A stretch of DNA of 64,000 nt, taken from positions 454,264,379 through 454,328,378 of the forward strand of contig CM077676.1 of NCBI GenBank assembly GCA_039707655.1. The letters run 5' to 3'. This stretch comes from Elymus sibiricus (Eukaryota; Streptophyta; Magnoliopsida; Poales; Poaceae). Made by a program: the position numbers and the translations under genes. The notes below the pieces were generated by a model. It was not told where the DNA came from, searched no databases, and saw only the letters and a list, made by a program, of their open reading frames with translations. Numbering within the stretch: the first letter of the stretch is position 1; each line of letters starts with the position of its first letter. This document shows, one piece after another, positions 1 through 10,463 of the stretch.

Positions 1-146
1 GTGGGGAAAGATCTAGGCACATATATCCAGTTGGATATGAGTGATCATGAGTTATTATTGTTGACATTACCCTTGAGGTGAATAAGTTGGGAGGCGAAAT
101 TATAAGCCCCTATCTTTCTATGTGTAATTTGATTTTGATAGAGAAG

Positions 147-819
147 GAAGGAACAAGAGGAAGTTTTACTTGAGTCGTTTTCTTTCTTCCCGTCGAAGAA
201 AGAGGACCTTTTGGATAGGGTTCTCGTGCCTCCCGCCGCCGCCAGTCTACCTCGTCTCCTGTGGTCTTAGGCCATGGAGGCGCGATGGATCCCGGCCCTT
301 GCCAGCGGAAGGGCTCCGTTTTTTCATGTTTTTTTAGTTTTGTTAGGGTTTGTGTCCTGCTCAGAGAGGCGAGGCGGCGACGGCTCTCTGAAGATGGAAT
401 AAGGTTCTCCCCGCCTAGTCCTGTCCTGATGGTGTTTCTAGCATCGTCGGAGGGCATGTGGAGGTTTGTCTCCAGCGGATCTCGCAGGATTCGGTCGGCG
501 TTTGTCTTCGGCGGATCCATGTGGATCCTTCCGATCTACGCTTCTCTTCATCGACGGTGGTTGCTGTTCTGGTGCGCTAGTCCTATGGGACCTTAGCACG
601 ACGACTTCCTGACTGTCTAGTACAACATGGTTTGCCCGGCTCCGATGAGGGAGGGGCGAAGACAGCGGCGCTCCTTCGGCTCGCTCCAGTGCCTGTAGTC
701 GTCGCTAGGTGGTCTACGAAGCTGGATGTATTTGTTACTTCTGGTGTTCTTTGTACTACCTTGACAGTTGATGAATAGGTTGGAAGTTTCCTCGTAAAAA
801 AAAAGAAGGAACAAGAGGA
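147..819 (+). mobile_element. Poly(A) retroposon with 15-bp target-site duplication
   Basis: The 15-mer gaaggaacaagagga occurs at 147-161 and again at 805-819. The second copy directly follows a run of nine A at 796-804. A direct repeat of this length after a poly(A) tail is the signature of target-primed reverse transcription, so 162-804 (643 bp) reads as a retroposed, plus-strand transcript. The body is GC-rich and has no convincing reading frame. The two overlapping frames near 261-596 and 583-1056 lack any recognisable domain and are taken as chance. The text resembles the 3' untranslated part of a widespread Triticeae retroposon or LINE, but that is recognition only. The repeat and tail are certain; the family is not. 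Confidence 0.72.
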
Positions 820-1149
820 GGAGCTCCGAAGCCAAGTCAGGAATGAGTCGGAGCAAGAGACGAAGTAGCTCCTGCGGAGGCTCGATTGGAGGTGAGGCGG
901 AGGCTTGACCGCTGTGTGTGTGGGGGGCGGGGGGGGGGGGGGGGGGGCTTTTAGTATTTTATTCCCGCTCGGATTAGACAACGCCCTCGCCAGGGGAGGA
1001 GACGGCGCAACCAGGCATGCCGTCACATCCGGATGAGATGTGTGGAGGCGAGCCACTGACTAAGGAGAGGAGAGGAACAAGAGGATGCCCAACCGTTGGA
1101 TTTCAATCCAATGACGGGGCAAAATTGACTTGCACAAAAAAACCAGGTG
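820..1149. other. Gene-free stretch with a long G tract
   Basis: No coding signal is supported here. The stretch carries a GT run and then a G-rich tract (922-947, interrupted by one C at 928), long enough to form a G-quadruplex and long enough to be mis-sized in sequencing. The proline-rich frames on the minus strand are a translation artefact of this tract. Confidence 0.6.
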
Positions 1150-1284
1150 ACTTATAAATAGTCGGTCCCTTATGAATGTTAGTATTTCTTTGTATAAACT
1201 TGGTTAAATTTCAGAAAGCTTGACTTAAGACAAATCTAATATGCAAAGTAGAAGTAAAAAGAGTAAAAGACACAGAGGGAGTAC
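1150..1284. mobile_element. Truncated Stowaway-like MITE (one end only)
   Basis: The right part, ending acagagggagta at about 1273-1284, matches the Stowaway terminal pattern (reverse complement TACTCCCTCT) that abuts a TA target site. The preceding text (TTGGTTAAATTTCAGAAAG...TTGACTTAAGACAAATC) is the internal arm typical of these elements in grasses. No matching left terminus is visible, so this is a fragment. Confidence 0.45.
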
Positions 1285-2329
1285 TATATATGAACTAGCC
1301 TGATTAAGTGTACTAATGTACCAACCGATTGATTATTGTTTCTAACGACAATAAAATAATCTGAATTTTATGACAACATATTTTTTTTAGGGTGAATTTT
1401 ATGACAACATTGACACAATATAAATCTAACATGCCTCAATATTTCGAATCCAATTTTGATCTATATCTCATGAAATTAAAAAAATAATAACCTGGTACTA
1501 TTCAATCAAGATTTGAAATGGTTGTTATTAGATCGAAGAATGTACATTAGATCGAAGAAAGTGAAACAAACACAAACAACAAGAATCCTGATGAGATGCT
1601 GATGAGTAGATTATATAAACAATGCAACTACAAATAGGATGACTTTTCCTTGTCTGATTCTGTAATTAAATACTGATGTCATCTTAGTAGCTAACTTGCT
1701 AACTGGACAACATACTTAATTAAATATTGAAGACATTACGCCACGTTAACTACAATAGATGTTTTGTTTATATGTCTACGATGTACTCAAGTGTGTTTCT
1801 AAAAATAAAACATGATGACACAGTCATCTTAAGTTCAATTTTTTTTTACTGTTTTATTGTTTGGGGTGCAAGTAGCAATCATCCACAATTAAATAATTCT
1901 ACTTTTTTATTTGCCTGTCAAAAGCAACGCTAGATTACAGAATCTTCATAAGGATAGCCACATGACACCAATTTGTGACCGGGCGCCGGGCAGAAATGTC
2001 AAATTGCTGCACTCGTCTCTGCGTTCTCAACTGCCTTTAAAAACCTCCGAAGGCCATCACGAAAGAGAACACAAGAAAACTGATTTGGGAAATACCTTTA
2101 TGGGGATGAGAGACGTCATGATTTTGGAATAACACAAATTAAATTTGTATTTAGCGTCTGCATTAATTGTAACTGCATGGTGGCTCACCCACTTGCGCGG
2201 CCAGATTTTACTATGTGAATTTGATAAATCTAAGTCGACAAGGCTACCCGTCTAACTTAATTATGCAGCCCCTCCATCTATTTTGTTTCTCAAGGTGGTG
2301 ACATCAAACTAATTTGCAAGACTTGTTTC
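1285..2329. other. AT-rich intergenic DNA, nothing recognised
   Basis: About 1 kb of AT-rich sequence. The small frames at 1727-1933 and 1911-2132 have no recognisable motif and no supporting start context. The 13-mer ttgcaagacttgt occurs twice, about 36 bp apart (near 2314 and 2350), on either side of a T run, immediately before the LINE relic. Confidence 0.5.
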
Positions 2330-2930
2330 CCTCAAGATTTTTTTTTTTTGCAAGACTTGTGTCTTTTGCCAACATGATGAGTCTATTGAATACCTATTTT
2401 TTGAGTGTAAATTTGCTCGTGCGGTGTAGTTCATTGTTCAAGTATCTTCAAATCTTTACCCCCTTGCAGCGTGCGTAATATGTTTGGCAATTGGTTGTGG
2501 GGTATTGACAAACAATTTTCTTCACACATTCTTGTGGGAGCGGCAGCATTATGTAAGGCTCTTTAGCTTACCAGAATGATGTGGTTTTTAACAAAAAAAT
2601 GTGTTTCGTCATGCATTTACGCGATGGCTTCGTACTTGGTCTATCCTGTGAAGTTCGGAGGACAGAGACATTTGTATGAAGCTGTCTACCCGGCTGAAGC
2701 ATACGACCAGGGAGAGTTTCTCCCATCATGGATGGAGGTGTAATCTTCGATAGGATCTAACACACCTTAGGCCGTCCTTTTTTATTTTTCGTGTAAAACA
2801 ATATTTTTTTTGGTCCTGTTGGACATTTTGGCTGTGTGCATTGTGCTATGTAGAGGTCGGGCATTCGCTCGATGCGGTTGTATCAACTCGATGTATCGAT
2901 TGAATAAAAATGTCCTTTATCAAAAAATAA
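2330..2930 (+). pseudogene. LINE 3' relic with degenerate reverse-transcriptase zinc-binding (zf-RVT) region
   Basis: Reading from about 2358, the plus strand encodes CVFCQHDESIEYLFFECKFA, which matches the C-x2-C...H...C layout of the zinc-binding region downstream of the reverse transcriptase in plant LINEs. An in-frame TAG follows at the position that would give a tryptophan. After a frame change come FGNWLWGIDKQFSS and, in another frame, RNDVVFNKK, the usual 'W..RND.VFN' segment of this domain. The 3' part (2810-2930) contains the familiar LINE tail wording (TGTATCAACTCGATGTATCG, then GAATAAAA) and ends in an A-rich run. At least two frameshifts and two stops make it dead. The upstream RT and endonuclease are absent. 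The zf-RVT identity is a motif-level call. Confidence 0.68.
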
Positions 2931-3339
2931 TTAGCATATTTTTTCTTTTGATCCCTCTCCACCAATATATTTTCTAGGAATTTTCTATGAATAAATATAT
3001 CTAACCAACAAGAGCCCATATCTAATTTTATGTTTAGTTCGCTCACCTACCTTAACACTGCTTGTATTTTATGTAATTTGTTCAAAGAAAACTTTAAACA
3101 GGACGCATGTGTTATACGTATGAATTTATCTTTATTACTCCACGTCTCTTGTCCTCCCATAACGGGATTTCTTGTATGATCCACTGCCTATGAAATCATA
3201 CACAAAGAGAAATTTGCATCGTGAATTAAATATATAGATGGCCCTCATAATAAACCTGTGTTCTAGTGTTGTTGCGTGTTCATCTAATACTGTGTATTAT
3301 ATCAGTCTGTATTTATTTAAAATAAAAGTTCTTTCCATC
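2931..3339. other. AT-rich intergenic DNA, nothing recognised
   Basis: AT-rich sequence with no supported coding frame, repeat terminus or RNA signature. It leads into a sharp rise in GC content at about 3340. Confidence 0.5.
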
Positions 3340-4020
3340 CCGGATGTTTCGGCGTGGTAGAAACACGGCGCATGACCTGACGCGGGCAGTCGTCGCACTT
3401 TATGACCGGCAACGGTGAGCCGGCGAGCCGCTAGGCCAGCGCTGAGCCCGGGCGACGGCCGGGCGTGTCTTTGCCGGTGAACCGCCGGCGGGATAGATCC
3501 GAGCGGCTAGAGGCGGAGTCAATACCTGCATGCGGCACAGAGGCGTTGCCAGGGCTGTGCGGTCCGGTACCCGGCCAATCCATGGCAAGGCGCAATCGCC
3601 GGCGGCCGGATGCGCCGAATGCCGCCGCCACAGATCTATCGGTTGGCCGCCGGTGCCGGGGCGAGAGAGGCACAAATCTGGTAGTCATGCTTTGGGCGGC
3701 CGGGCTGGACAGCGAGGCAGCCGGGAAAATGGGCGGCGGTGGCTATGGCGGGGATAGGGGGCGGGGGGAGTGGAAGAGAAAAAGGAGCGTCTGTGTCCCT
3801 GACGAGCAAGCCAGGAGAGGACAAGGGCACGCGTCCCACCCCTCCGCGCGTGTCCGTTTCGACGCAAACGCGGGCCAAATTTAGGCCGGAAATGGGTCGA
3901 AAGCGGTCAAAAAAGGGCGTTTGTCCGTTTGCTCCCGCGCGTTGGGACGCGTTTTGTGTCCGTTTAGTCCCAAACAGACGCGGGCGAACCATTTGGAGTC
4001 GTGCGTTGGAGTTGGCCTTA
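3340..4020. mobile_element. Harbinger-like element relic (right end present)
   Basis: This GC-rich block ends gttggagttggcc at 4005-4017, followed by TTA at 4018-4020. That terminus and the preceding text (GTCCGTTT, GTTGGGACGCGTTTTGTGTC, 'gtcgtgcgttgg') match the right end of the complete element at 12751-13500, which has TTA target duplications. No matching left terminus was found near 3340, so the left end is lost or diverged and its coordinate is approximate. The overlapping frames at 3465-4092 and on the opposite strand are compositional artefacts of high GC. Confidence 0.5.
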
Positions 4021-4527
4021 ACACTTGAACTTTGCTTTTATTCGTGTGCTTTCCAAAAACTTGTTAATAATAATAATAATAAAGTAAGATAGTCTTTTGA
4101 ATGTGCTCATAGGGATATGTAGTGCATGTATGCGTTCATAGAAACGAGTCATGTATGTGACCGCCTGGGTTTATACTATATATATCAAAAAAAAAAATAG
4201 ATTGCAACACCACGCAAGTCCTACCGTTTACGATTTTAAGTTTTGTCTCATTGTATTACACAAGGAAAAGAAATAGTGATGTAGGCTTTTATATGAGAAT
4301 CCTTGGGAAATATGTTTACTCATACAAATGAAACACCACATAAAGAAAAAGAATCTCTGAAAATCATATTGTATTAACTCACTTGAATCTTGAATCGAAG
4401 AAACATTGGCGTGTCCACTCGCTGGCTAATCCGATGGATCATGGATTGATGTATTGTGAAGGCAAAAAAGGGTAAAGGATGCTGCAGAAGTTAAATGGCG
4501 AAGTGACAGATGAGATGAGGCACACGA
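4021..4527. other. Intergenic stretch with short AAT microsatellite
   Basis: No gene is supported. A short (AAT)n run sits at 4066-4081 and an A run near 4188. Nothing else was recognised before the fold-back element. Confidence 0.5.
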
Positions 4528-4944
4528 CTAAATTAAGGACGCGGATGTTCTAATCCCGAGCTCATGTGAGCTCGGGTGAACAGTAAAATCGAAAAAAAAT
4601 AGCAAAAGAATTCAAAAAAATCTGAATTTTTTTTGTGAGAAACATTGATGTTTTCCCCACATGCCTGCCAAATTTCATCACAAGATGACATTTGTGGAAA
4701 ATGTGGCAAAAAAAAACAAAATCGATGCTCCAAAAAGTACCGTTTTGGAGCATCGATTTTGTTTTTTTTTTTGCCACATTTTCCACGAATGTCATCTGGT
4801 GATGAAATTTTGCAGGCATGTGGGGAAAACATCAATGTTTCTCACAAAAAAAATTCAGAATTTTTTGAATTTTTTTGTTATTTTTTCGATTTTACTGTAG
4901 CAGCGGGAGCATGTGTGCTGAGAAGAGCACTTTCGCTAAATTAA
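4528..4944. mobile_element. Long fold-back MITE of Mutator type (9-bp TSD)
   Basis: The 9-mer ctaaattaa lies at 4528-4536 and 4936-4944. The 399 bp between them (4537-4935) form one near-perfect inverted repeat. Arms of about 180 bp converge on a loop of about seven bases at 4736-4742. The outer 40-50 bp of each arm are more diverged than the inner part. A 9-bp duplication is the Mutator superfamily hallmark. Open frames occur on both strands (MMFSPHAC... in each) only because the arms are complementary; they are not genes. If transcribed, the RNA would be a long hairpin suited to Dicer processing into small RNAs. Confidence 0.8.
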
Positions 4945-5329
4945 ATGTTTCCTTGGTCTGAAGGCTGTCTCCCCTGGGAACCTTTTCTGGCGTACGTGGA
5001 CAGTGTGCACGGCGCCGTCGCCGCCGGACGTCAGTGCCGCTGGGAGCGAAAGGACGGCGGCACTTCTACGGTTCCACCGACGTCATCATTTCGTTTGAGC
5101 CGAAAAGACAGTGCCACCTTTTTCTTTTGCCTCGATCGGCTTAATAGATTAATATATTTTTTATACTATATATTTTCTGTGCTCCCGACCTGAAGCTTCT
5201 GATGACGCGTCGTCGTTTTCGAGCTGCCTCCTTTTGATGTTCTTCCAAAAAAAAAAAGTACTAGTTTATATTCATGATGATCGTCGATTGTTTATTATCT
5301 GGAATACATTGAACTTGTTGTTGGACCTA
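4945..5329. other. Intergenic DNA without recognised features
   Basis: Mixed composition with no supported coding frame. It ends at the TA dinucleotide (5328-5329) that precedes a CTCCCTCC MITE terminus. Confidence 0.5.
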
Positions 5330-5589
5330 CTCCCTCCATTCTACAATGTAGTGCGCCCACACTTCCCGAGATCTAAGTTTGATTATAAATTTAACCAACG
5401 AGACCGACTGCGGCGGGAGCAAAAATTATACCACTAAATTTAACCAACGATGCGAATTCAGTGTATCACGCGTACAAAACTTGAACGGTTTGCAGCGACG
5501 ACGCATTCTGTGTCGAGTTCGGCTTTGGCGTGTCATATGGCCGCACGCTATTAGGACGGGTCAAGGCGCTGCGCTCAAGATGCATAGTA
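5330..5589. mobile_element. Truncated Stowaway-like MITE (left end)
   Basis: It starts ctccctccattctacaat directly after TA, the standard Stowaway left end, followed by text typical of grass elements of this type (AAATTTAACCAACGAGACCG). A matching right end is not visible before the next MITE at 5590, so the element is partial and the right boundary is only an upper limit. Confidence 0.45.
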
Positions 5590-5683
5590 ATCCCTTTGAT
5601 CCAAGATAAGTGTTGGAAGCTTTGAGTTAACGTTAGTTCAACCTTAGTTCAAAGCCGCGACACTTATTATTGATCGGAAGGAG
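5590..5683. mobile_element. Complete 94-bp Stowaway-like MITE
   Basis: The element starts atccctttgatccaagataa and ends with the inverse (reverse complement ctccttccgatcaataataa). The arms pair over about 40 bp through AAGTGT and GCTTTGA, so almost the whole element is one hairpin. It is bounded by TA at 5588-5589 and 5684-5685, the Stowaway/Mariner target duplication. It has no coding capacity. Confidence 0.75.
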
Positions 5684-5685
5684 TA

Positions 5686-7401
5686 GTATCTTCTTCTTAT
5701 ATTCTAAATAATAATAAAAGAAAAACGGCATGTTATAGTATATTGTATTGAGTGTTAGCTGCTTAATCATCATCCAGGTAGCTCAACAGTTGTGTTGAGA
5801 AGAAAAGGTTTGAGTCGACGTCGCAAACCCAGAATGATCTCATCGGCCATCATGGCACCAAGAAAGGCTACGGGCTACGGCGACCCGTCCTCACGCTGAC
5901 GGACACAGACCTTTCACCTGTACCCGTGTTGTCTGCAGGGTGTGAGCATTCGGCCAATTAAGCCGACGGTTCCACTCCACCGTGCCGTCTTGTTTGAACC
6001 AACGAGTCGCTCCCAAAGAAAGAAAGAGATATTTTGCCGCTCCTCGCACGCTCGCACGCACGGAGGAGCAGCAAGAAAGAGTTGGCAAGCGGTAATAAGA
6101 TTGACGAGCACGCTCTGTTGACTAGTAGACGACGCGCCGTTCTCCGAAGACGGCTACGCGTCGCGTGGCGGTGGCCAGGGGAATCTTTTCCACCCACTTC
6201 CGGTCCGGGCGATCCGGGCGCCCGCGGCCGGGCGTCGTGTCTCCGTCCGCATCACGCTCCCTGCTGCGTGCACGGCTCTCGTTCGTTGCCCCCTTCCAGA
6301 AGGAGCGATCCTGTTGAGTGCTGGGAACTGGCGCCCTCCCCTCCCACTTCGTACTACTACTACTACGTCGGTGCCCATTTCTTTTCCGTCTTTTCGCTCC
6401 GCTTCCTTTTTCAGCGTGTGTTTTTCTCCATGGCGTGCGAAGGGCATGCCATATGATTATAATTATAAGAAACAATTTGGCGGGCGTGGAATGCATGAGT
6501 CTCTCTCCCGTGCTGGCCAGTGGCCACGATACACACGAAAGAGCTCGATTTGCGCCCTCGCCCGAACATCTGTTCATAATTTCATATCATACAATCAGTT
6601 ACAGTTATTTGCTTTGTTGTCTCTGTCCCGTCATCGCTTGATAGTGGAACCCGATCCATTTTTCGGATCGAACGGAAAAAAATGCACTGATTATTTGCCT
6701 TTCTGAGAGAATTGAAGTAGACATGAGACATTAGAATTGACTGGATGTAGTTTTTAGCTATTCGTAAATATGATTTGATTTGAAGCCGATGATAGATATA
6801 AAGCTCAAAAGATGCTACTGCAATGGTGATCCTACGATCCTGCTAAGAAGAGATAGATGTGTTGCAACTAGAACTCCTCTATTATTACTCTCACGCAAGG
6901 ACCTAACTTTTTTTATTTTCCTTTTTCTTTTTCTAGAATATAGTACAAGCACCCAACTTATGCAACATGAAAAAGTGACTAAGAATTCCTACAATTATAT
7001 TTCCCTTTGTGTTAAAAAAAATTATATTTCCCTTTTTATTAATCACCATTTTTATTCCACAAACGTGCTTTGGTCCACTTAATTGCCTGTGGATTGGCTC
7101 CGAGCTAGTGCAGTTCCTTTGCCACGTGATGCCTGATTGGTGGGTCAGCAGTGTCAAAGACGTTGCCAATGCGCAAAATTGCGATATGTGGGTTCTACGT
7201 AATAACTTACCCCCAATACTTGTGGCAATGTGATAAAATCCTATGGTTTTGTGAAACCCTAGGCCCCTATAGTTCCGGTTTTATGATATTTGCTCGCTTA
7301 TTAACACCAATGCGGTTTTCTATTGTATCAAACCGAAATATGAATTAGAGATTGCATGAACGTTTCATCATGAAAGTTACAAAGGTTAAGAATATACGTG
7401 A
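5686..7401. other. Gene-free intergenic region
   Basis: The part at 5800-6700 is GC-richer, and overlapping frames appear on both strands (for example 6034-6456 and 6122-6577). None shows a domain, splice-consistent extension or biased composition beyond its GC content, so none is called. A short TAC microsatellite is at about 6352-6366. The remainder (6700-7400) is AT-rich with homopolymer runs. Confidence 0.5.
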
Positions 7402-7552
7402 GAAATGCCATTTACATCCCATTCATAACCTTGCCAAACTTCAAATGTGCGCGTCCAAACCTCAAAAGGAATTATGTTAGAATTCCTTTTGAAGTTTGAC
7501 TGTACATATTTTGAATTTATTTAGATGAATGGGATGTAAATGGTGTCTTACT
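7402..7552. mobile_element. Fold-back MITE, about 150 bp
   Basis: The left terminus (ccatttacatcccattcat, 7408-7426) is repeated inverted at about 7525-7543. The inner parts also pair (CTCAAAAGGAATT with AATTCCTTTTGAAG, around 7461-7494), giving one hairpin of about 150 bp. A target duplication is not clear, so the superfamily is unassigned. Confidence 0.62.
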
Positions 7553-7940
7553 ATGTTTTAATTAATTGTGAATAAATTATAAACGCTTGACCACATATAT
7601 TTATAAGCTCCACCTAATTACTTCTAGAACGAAATATCACCTTTTTTCTAGAGATTTTTGTATAGTCTGAAGAATAAATCCCACAGCAAATTGCCCTCAA
7701 ACTTGAAAAGGTATTATGTTAGAAATTCCTTTTGAAGTTTGACTACACATATTTTGAATTTTTTTAGATGAATGGGATGTAAAGGTTGTCTTACTAATTT
7801 ACAACTGTTTGTGAATAAATTTGAAACGTTGGACCACATATATTTATAAGTTCCATCTATTCCTTCTAGAATGAAATATCACCCTTTTTTATATAGATTT
7901 TCGTATAGTCGGGAGAACAAATTCCATAGCAAATTGCCGT
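7456..7940. repeat. Tandem duplication, two units with 243-bp period
   Basis: The marker gaagtttgac occurs at 7491 and 7734, and gcaaattgcc at 7686 and 7929; both pairs are 243 bp apart. Unit 1 runs from about 7456 to 7698 and unit 2 from about 7699 to 7940. The units carry many substitutions and small indels, so the duplication is not recent. The breakpoint lies inside the fold-back MITE, so only the right half of the MITE was copied. Confidence 0.75.
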
Positions 7941-8809
7941 CAATATATATTCCACATCGGTCTCATCGAAAATAACATGAGATCAGAATATATATATATA
8001 TATATAACACGGTTCTCTCTGCCCCAGCTCAAGCTGATCTCCAGTCTCACCTTGTAAGCTCGACTAAGCACAAGCCTATTTGTCACAGTGAACTGGACCT
8101 GTATTAATCTTTGGTGTGCACATCTTTGCCCCAAATTCGGGCTCCAAGACGCCCCTCAAGTAAACATTGGAGCATCAGCCATGATCATCTCTCAAGTTTC
8201 AGTTCTTCTACTCCGTTGCACTACATGGACAAATTAAGCTCCTAGGCGACAGCGAAAACAGTCGATCGGACGTGCATGATCCTGGCCTGGCTAGCTAAAA
8301 AAAAAAGATAGATGATCGATGATGAGACATGCATGGAGCGGTGAACCTGTCAGCTGGCGAGTCGTTGTCTGAAGGAGGGAAAAGAAGAGGGCTGATCCCA
8401 TGCAACGCACGCAGAGGCAGAGCACCTTCGTTTTGGCTGTGTCCCTTTGGAGACTGGAACAGAATATGTTCTTTTTGGCGCCTTCGCGCGCAGCAGGGTT
8501 GGAACGACGTCCCTCTCGCCGTCGGCTTTCCCGGCCGCTCGCGGGGACCGACCGACCGGGTGGCGGGAGTGGGTTGTTGCATCGCTCGCGGGCCCCCGAT
8601 CGACTTGTTGCGAGCATTTGTATTTGTTCGTTTTGTGCTTTGGATCACGTGAAGACGAAGACGACGACAACTCGTCCTCGTGTAAAAGTAATTTTGCCGA
8701 CCTCAATTCCGTCCGAATGTACCCACGAAAAAAGGTACTCGGCCGAAATCTTTTTCCAGGAAGTGATATGTATAGCTTTCGACATACATATGGAGCGATT
8801 AAATTTCCT
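7941..8809. other. Gene-free stretch with TA microsatellite
   Basis: A (TA)n run is at 7987-8006. The several overlapping frames at 8291-8924 on both strands have no domain and mutually exclude each other. No gene is called. Confidence 0.5.
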
Positions 8810-9856
8810 ATGTGAGAGTGGCAAATCCGCCCCCCTATACGCCCCTCATATGTTGCGTCGCACATCCACATACCTCAAATGCCGATTCTCAAATCCATGC
8901 AATCCATGCACGTCGATCATATGATACAAATTGTCCGAATTCAACAGTTCGAAACAAAGCAAAACAAATCATAGTTCAACAAACCGGACAAGCCAAAATG
9001 AAATCAATGTCCGAGCATGACGGATGCCTTCGGATCACTAGCCGGGCGCTGTCTCCGAGCGAAATGCGTCCTGCTCCAGGCGGAATGCGTTCTGCTTGTC
9101 CTGCTCCGCATGCATCCGGGCTGTCTGCTCCACGTGCATCCGGGCTGCCTCCTCCGCCTGCATCCGGGCCGCATGATCCGTTGCCGCTGTCGCAGCCGCC
9201 CTCGCCGCCTCGTACTCCCTACGGTCGTTGATCTCCTTCTTCTTGTCCGCAAGCCTCTTCTTTGCATGATCATTCAAGAGGGTTTCGTCCGCCAACATGA
9301 TCTTCGCATCCTCCGCATCCCGTGCGAGTTGCAACATCTCCTTCTGAAGCTCCATCTCGCCAAATGTCTTGGCCTTCTCGAGTTCCCATTTGATCGCCGC
9401 CTCTTGCTTCTCCAACTCGATCTTCTCCCTCTCAATTTGGAGCTTCTTCTCTGCCCTATTCCGGTCCCACTCCATCCTCTTCTTTTGCGCATCCAACATG
9501 AGCTTGTACCTCTCCTCTTTCTTGTTCTCCCTTGCCGAAAAAATGCCCGTCCATGTGGACGACATTTTTGTAGCCGCGGCGTCACGGGAGGCCTTTGCCT
9601 TCTCCCACTTGTTTCCCATGACTTGTCGGTTATCCTTTGGCACGGTGGTTTTTCCATTCGTAACGACAACATCGTCCTCTTCATCATCCAACCTAATGGA
9701 TTGGTGGGAGCTTGAGCCATCATTCCTCCTCTTGCCGGATTTGAGATCGGCCACAAGTTGGTTCCACTTCGGCTTGCCATTCAATATGATCCAACAATGG
9801 CTAAAAGCAAACGACTTCTTCTCCACCTCGTGATACAAAGTAGCCGCCACCGCCGT

Positions 9857-9941
9857 CTAGCAAACAACATATGTATGAGCACGAGAATGCAAACACAAGA
9901 AGCATATGCAAATGACTAGAAGATGAAGCAATTGAACTTAC
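9857..9941 (-). other. Intron 2 of the SANT/NAM-associated pseudogene
   Basis: The 85-nt phase-0 intron has donor GTAAGT after ...GCAACTCAC and acceptor TTTGCTAG before ACGGCGGTG. It joins the DNA-binding exon to the C-terminal exon in frame. Confidence 0.72.
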
Positions 9942-10382
9942 GTGAGTTGCCACCCCCATCCCAATTTGAAGGCGTTTGGTCACTTGTGAGTAGTAGCCGA
10001 CGTACTTGCTTACTTTCCCTTGAATGATCCCCCATCGATATTGCAGAGATGCCACATTGCGGGTGGTCACGATAGGATGCAGCTCCACATACTCCTTTTG
10101 TTCGTGATACTCCTTCCAAATCTTCTCTCAATACGTGTTCCCCTTTTGCTCGGTGCCGCATATTGGATCCATTGTTGTGGCCAACCAAGCTTTGACCAAC
10201 AAGATGTCCTCAAATCTTGAGAATGCCGGACCTCTTGCCTTCGCCGTCTTGGCCTTCTTCTTCTTCTTGGTCGGATTGGGATCAGATGTTGTCCCAACTT
10301 CAAATGCGGTGGTGTCCTCCAATTCATACTCTAGTTCGGTCGGATCTTCATTATCATTGATCATGTTCGACAAGAACGCCTC

Positions 10383-10463
10383 CTACATGGTTTGCAGGCG
10401 GGCGAAATGAACTAGTGGTTGTGTACACAAAAATATGATCGGACAGGAGCAAAGAAAACGTAC
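10383..10463 (-). other. Intron 1 of the SANT/NAM-associated pseudogene
   Basis: The 81-nt intron has donor GTACGT after ...GAGTCG and acceptor ATGTAG before GAGGCG. Splicing restores one reading frame across two otherwise separate frames (EQES then EAFLSNM), which is the main support. Confidence 0.65.

Noticed and set aside
110..1056. Overlapping frames on both strands at the left end, one with a proline run
   Set aside because: They lie in the retroposon body and across the G tract; no domain, and composition explains them.
3400..4092. Several Arg/Gly/Pro-rich frames
   Set aside because: High GC lowers stop frequency; frames exclude one another and match a transposon arm.
4533..4944. Pairs of similar frames on both strands (MMFSPHAC...)
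   Set aside because: They are the two arms of one inverted repeat, so each strand mimics the other.
9017..9833. Plus-strand frames of 232 and 154 codons
   Set aside because: They are the antisense of exon 3 of the SANT/NAM-associated gene, which has splice and domain support.
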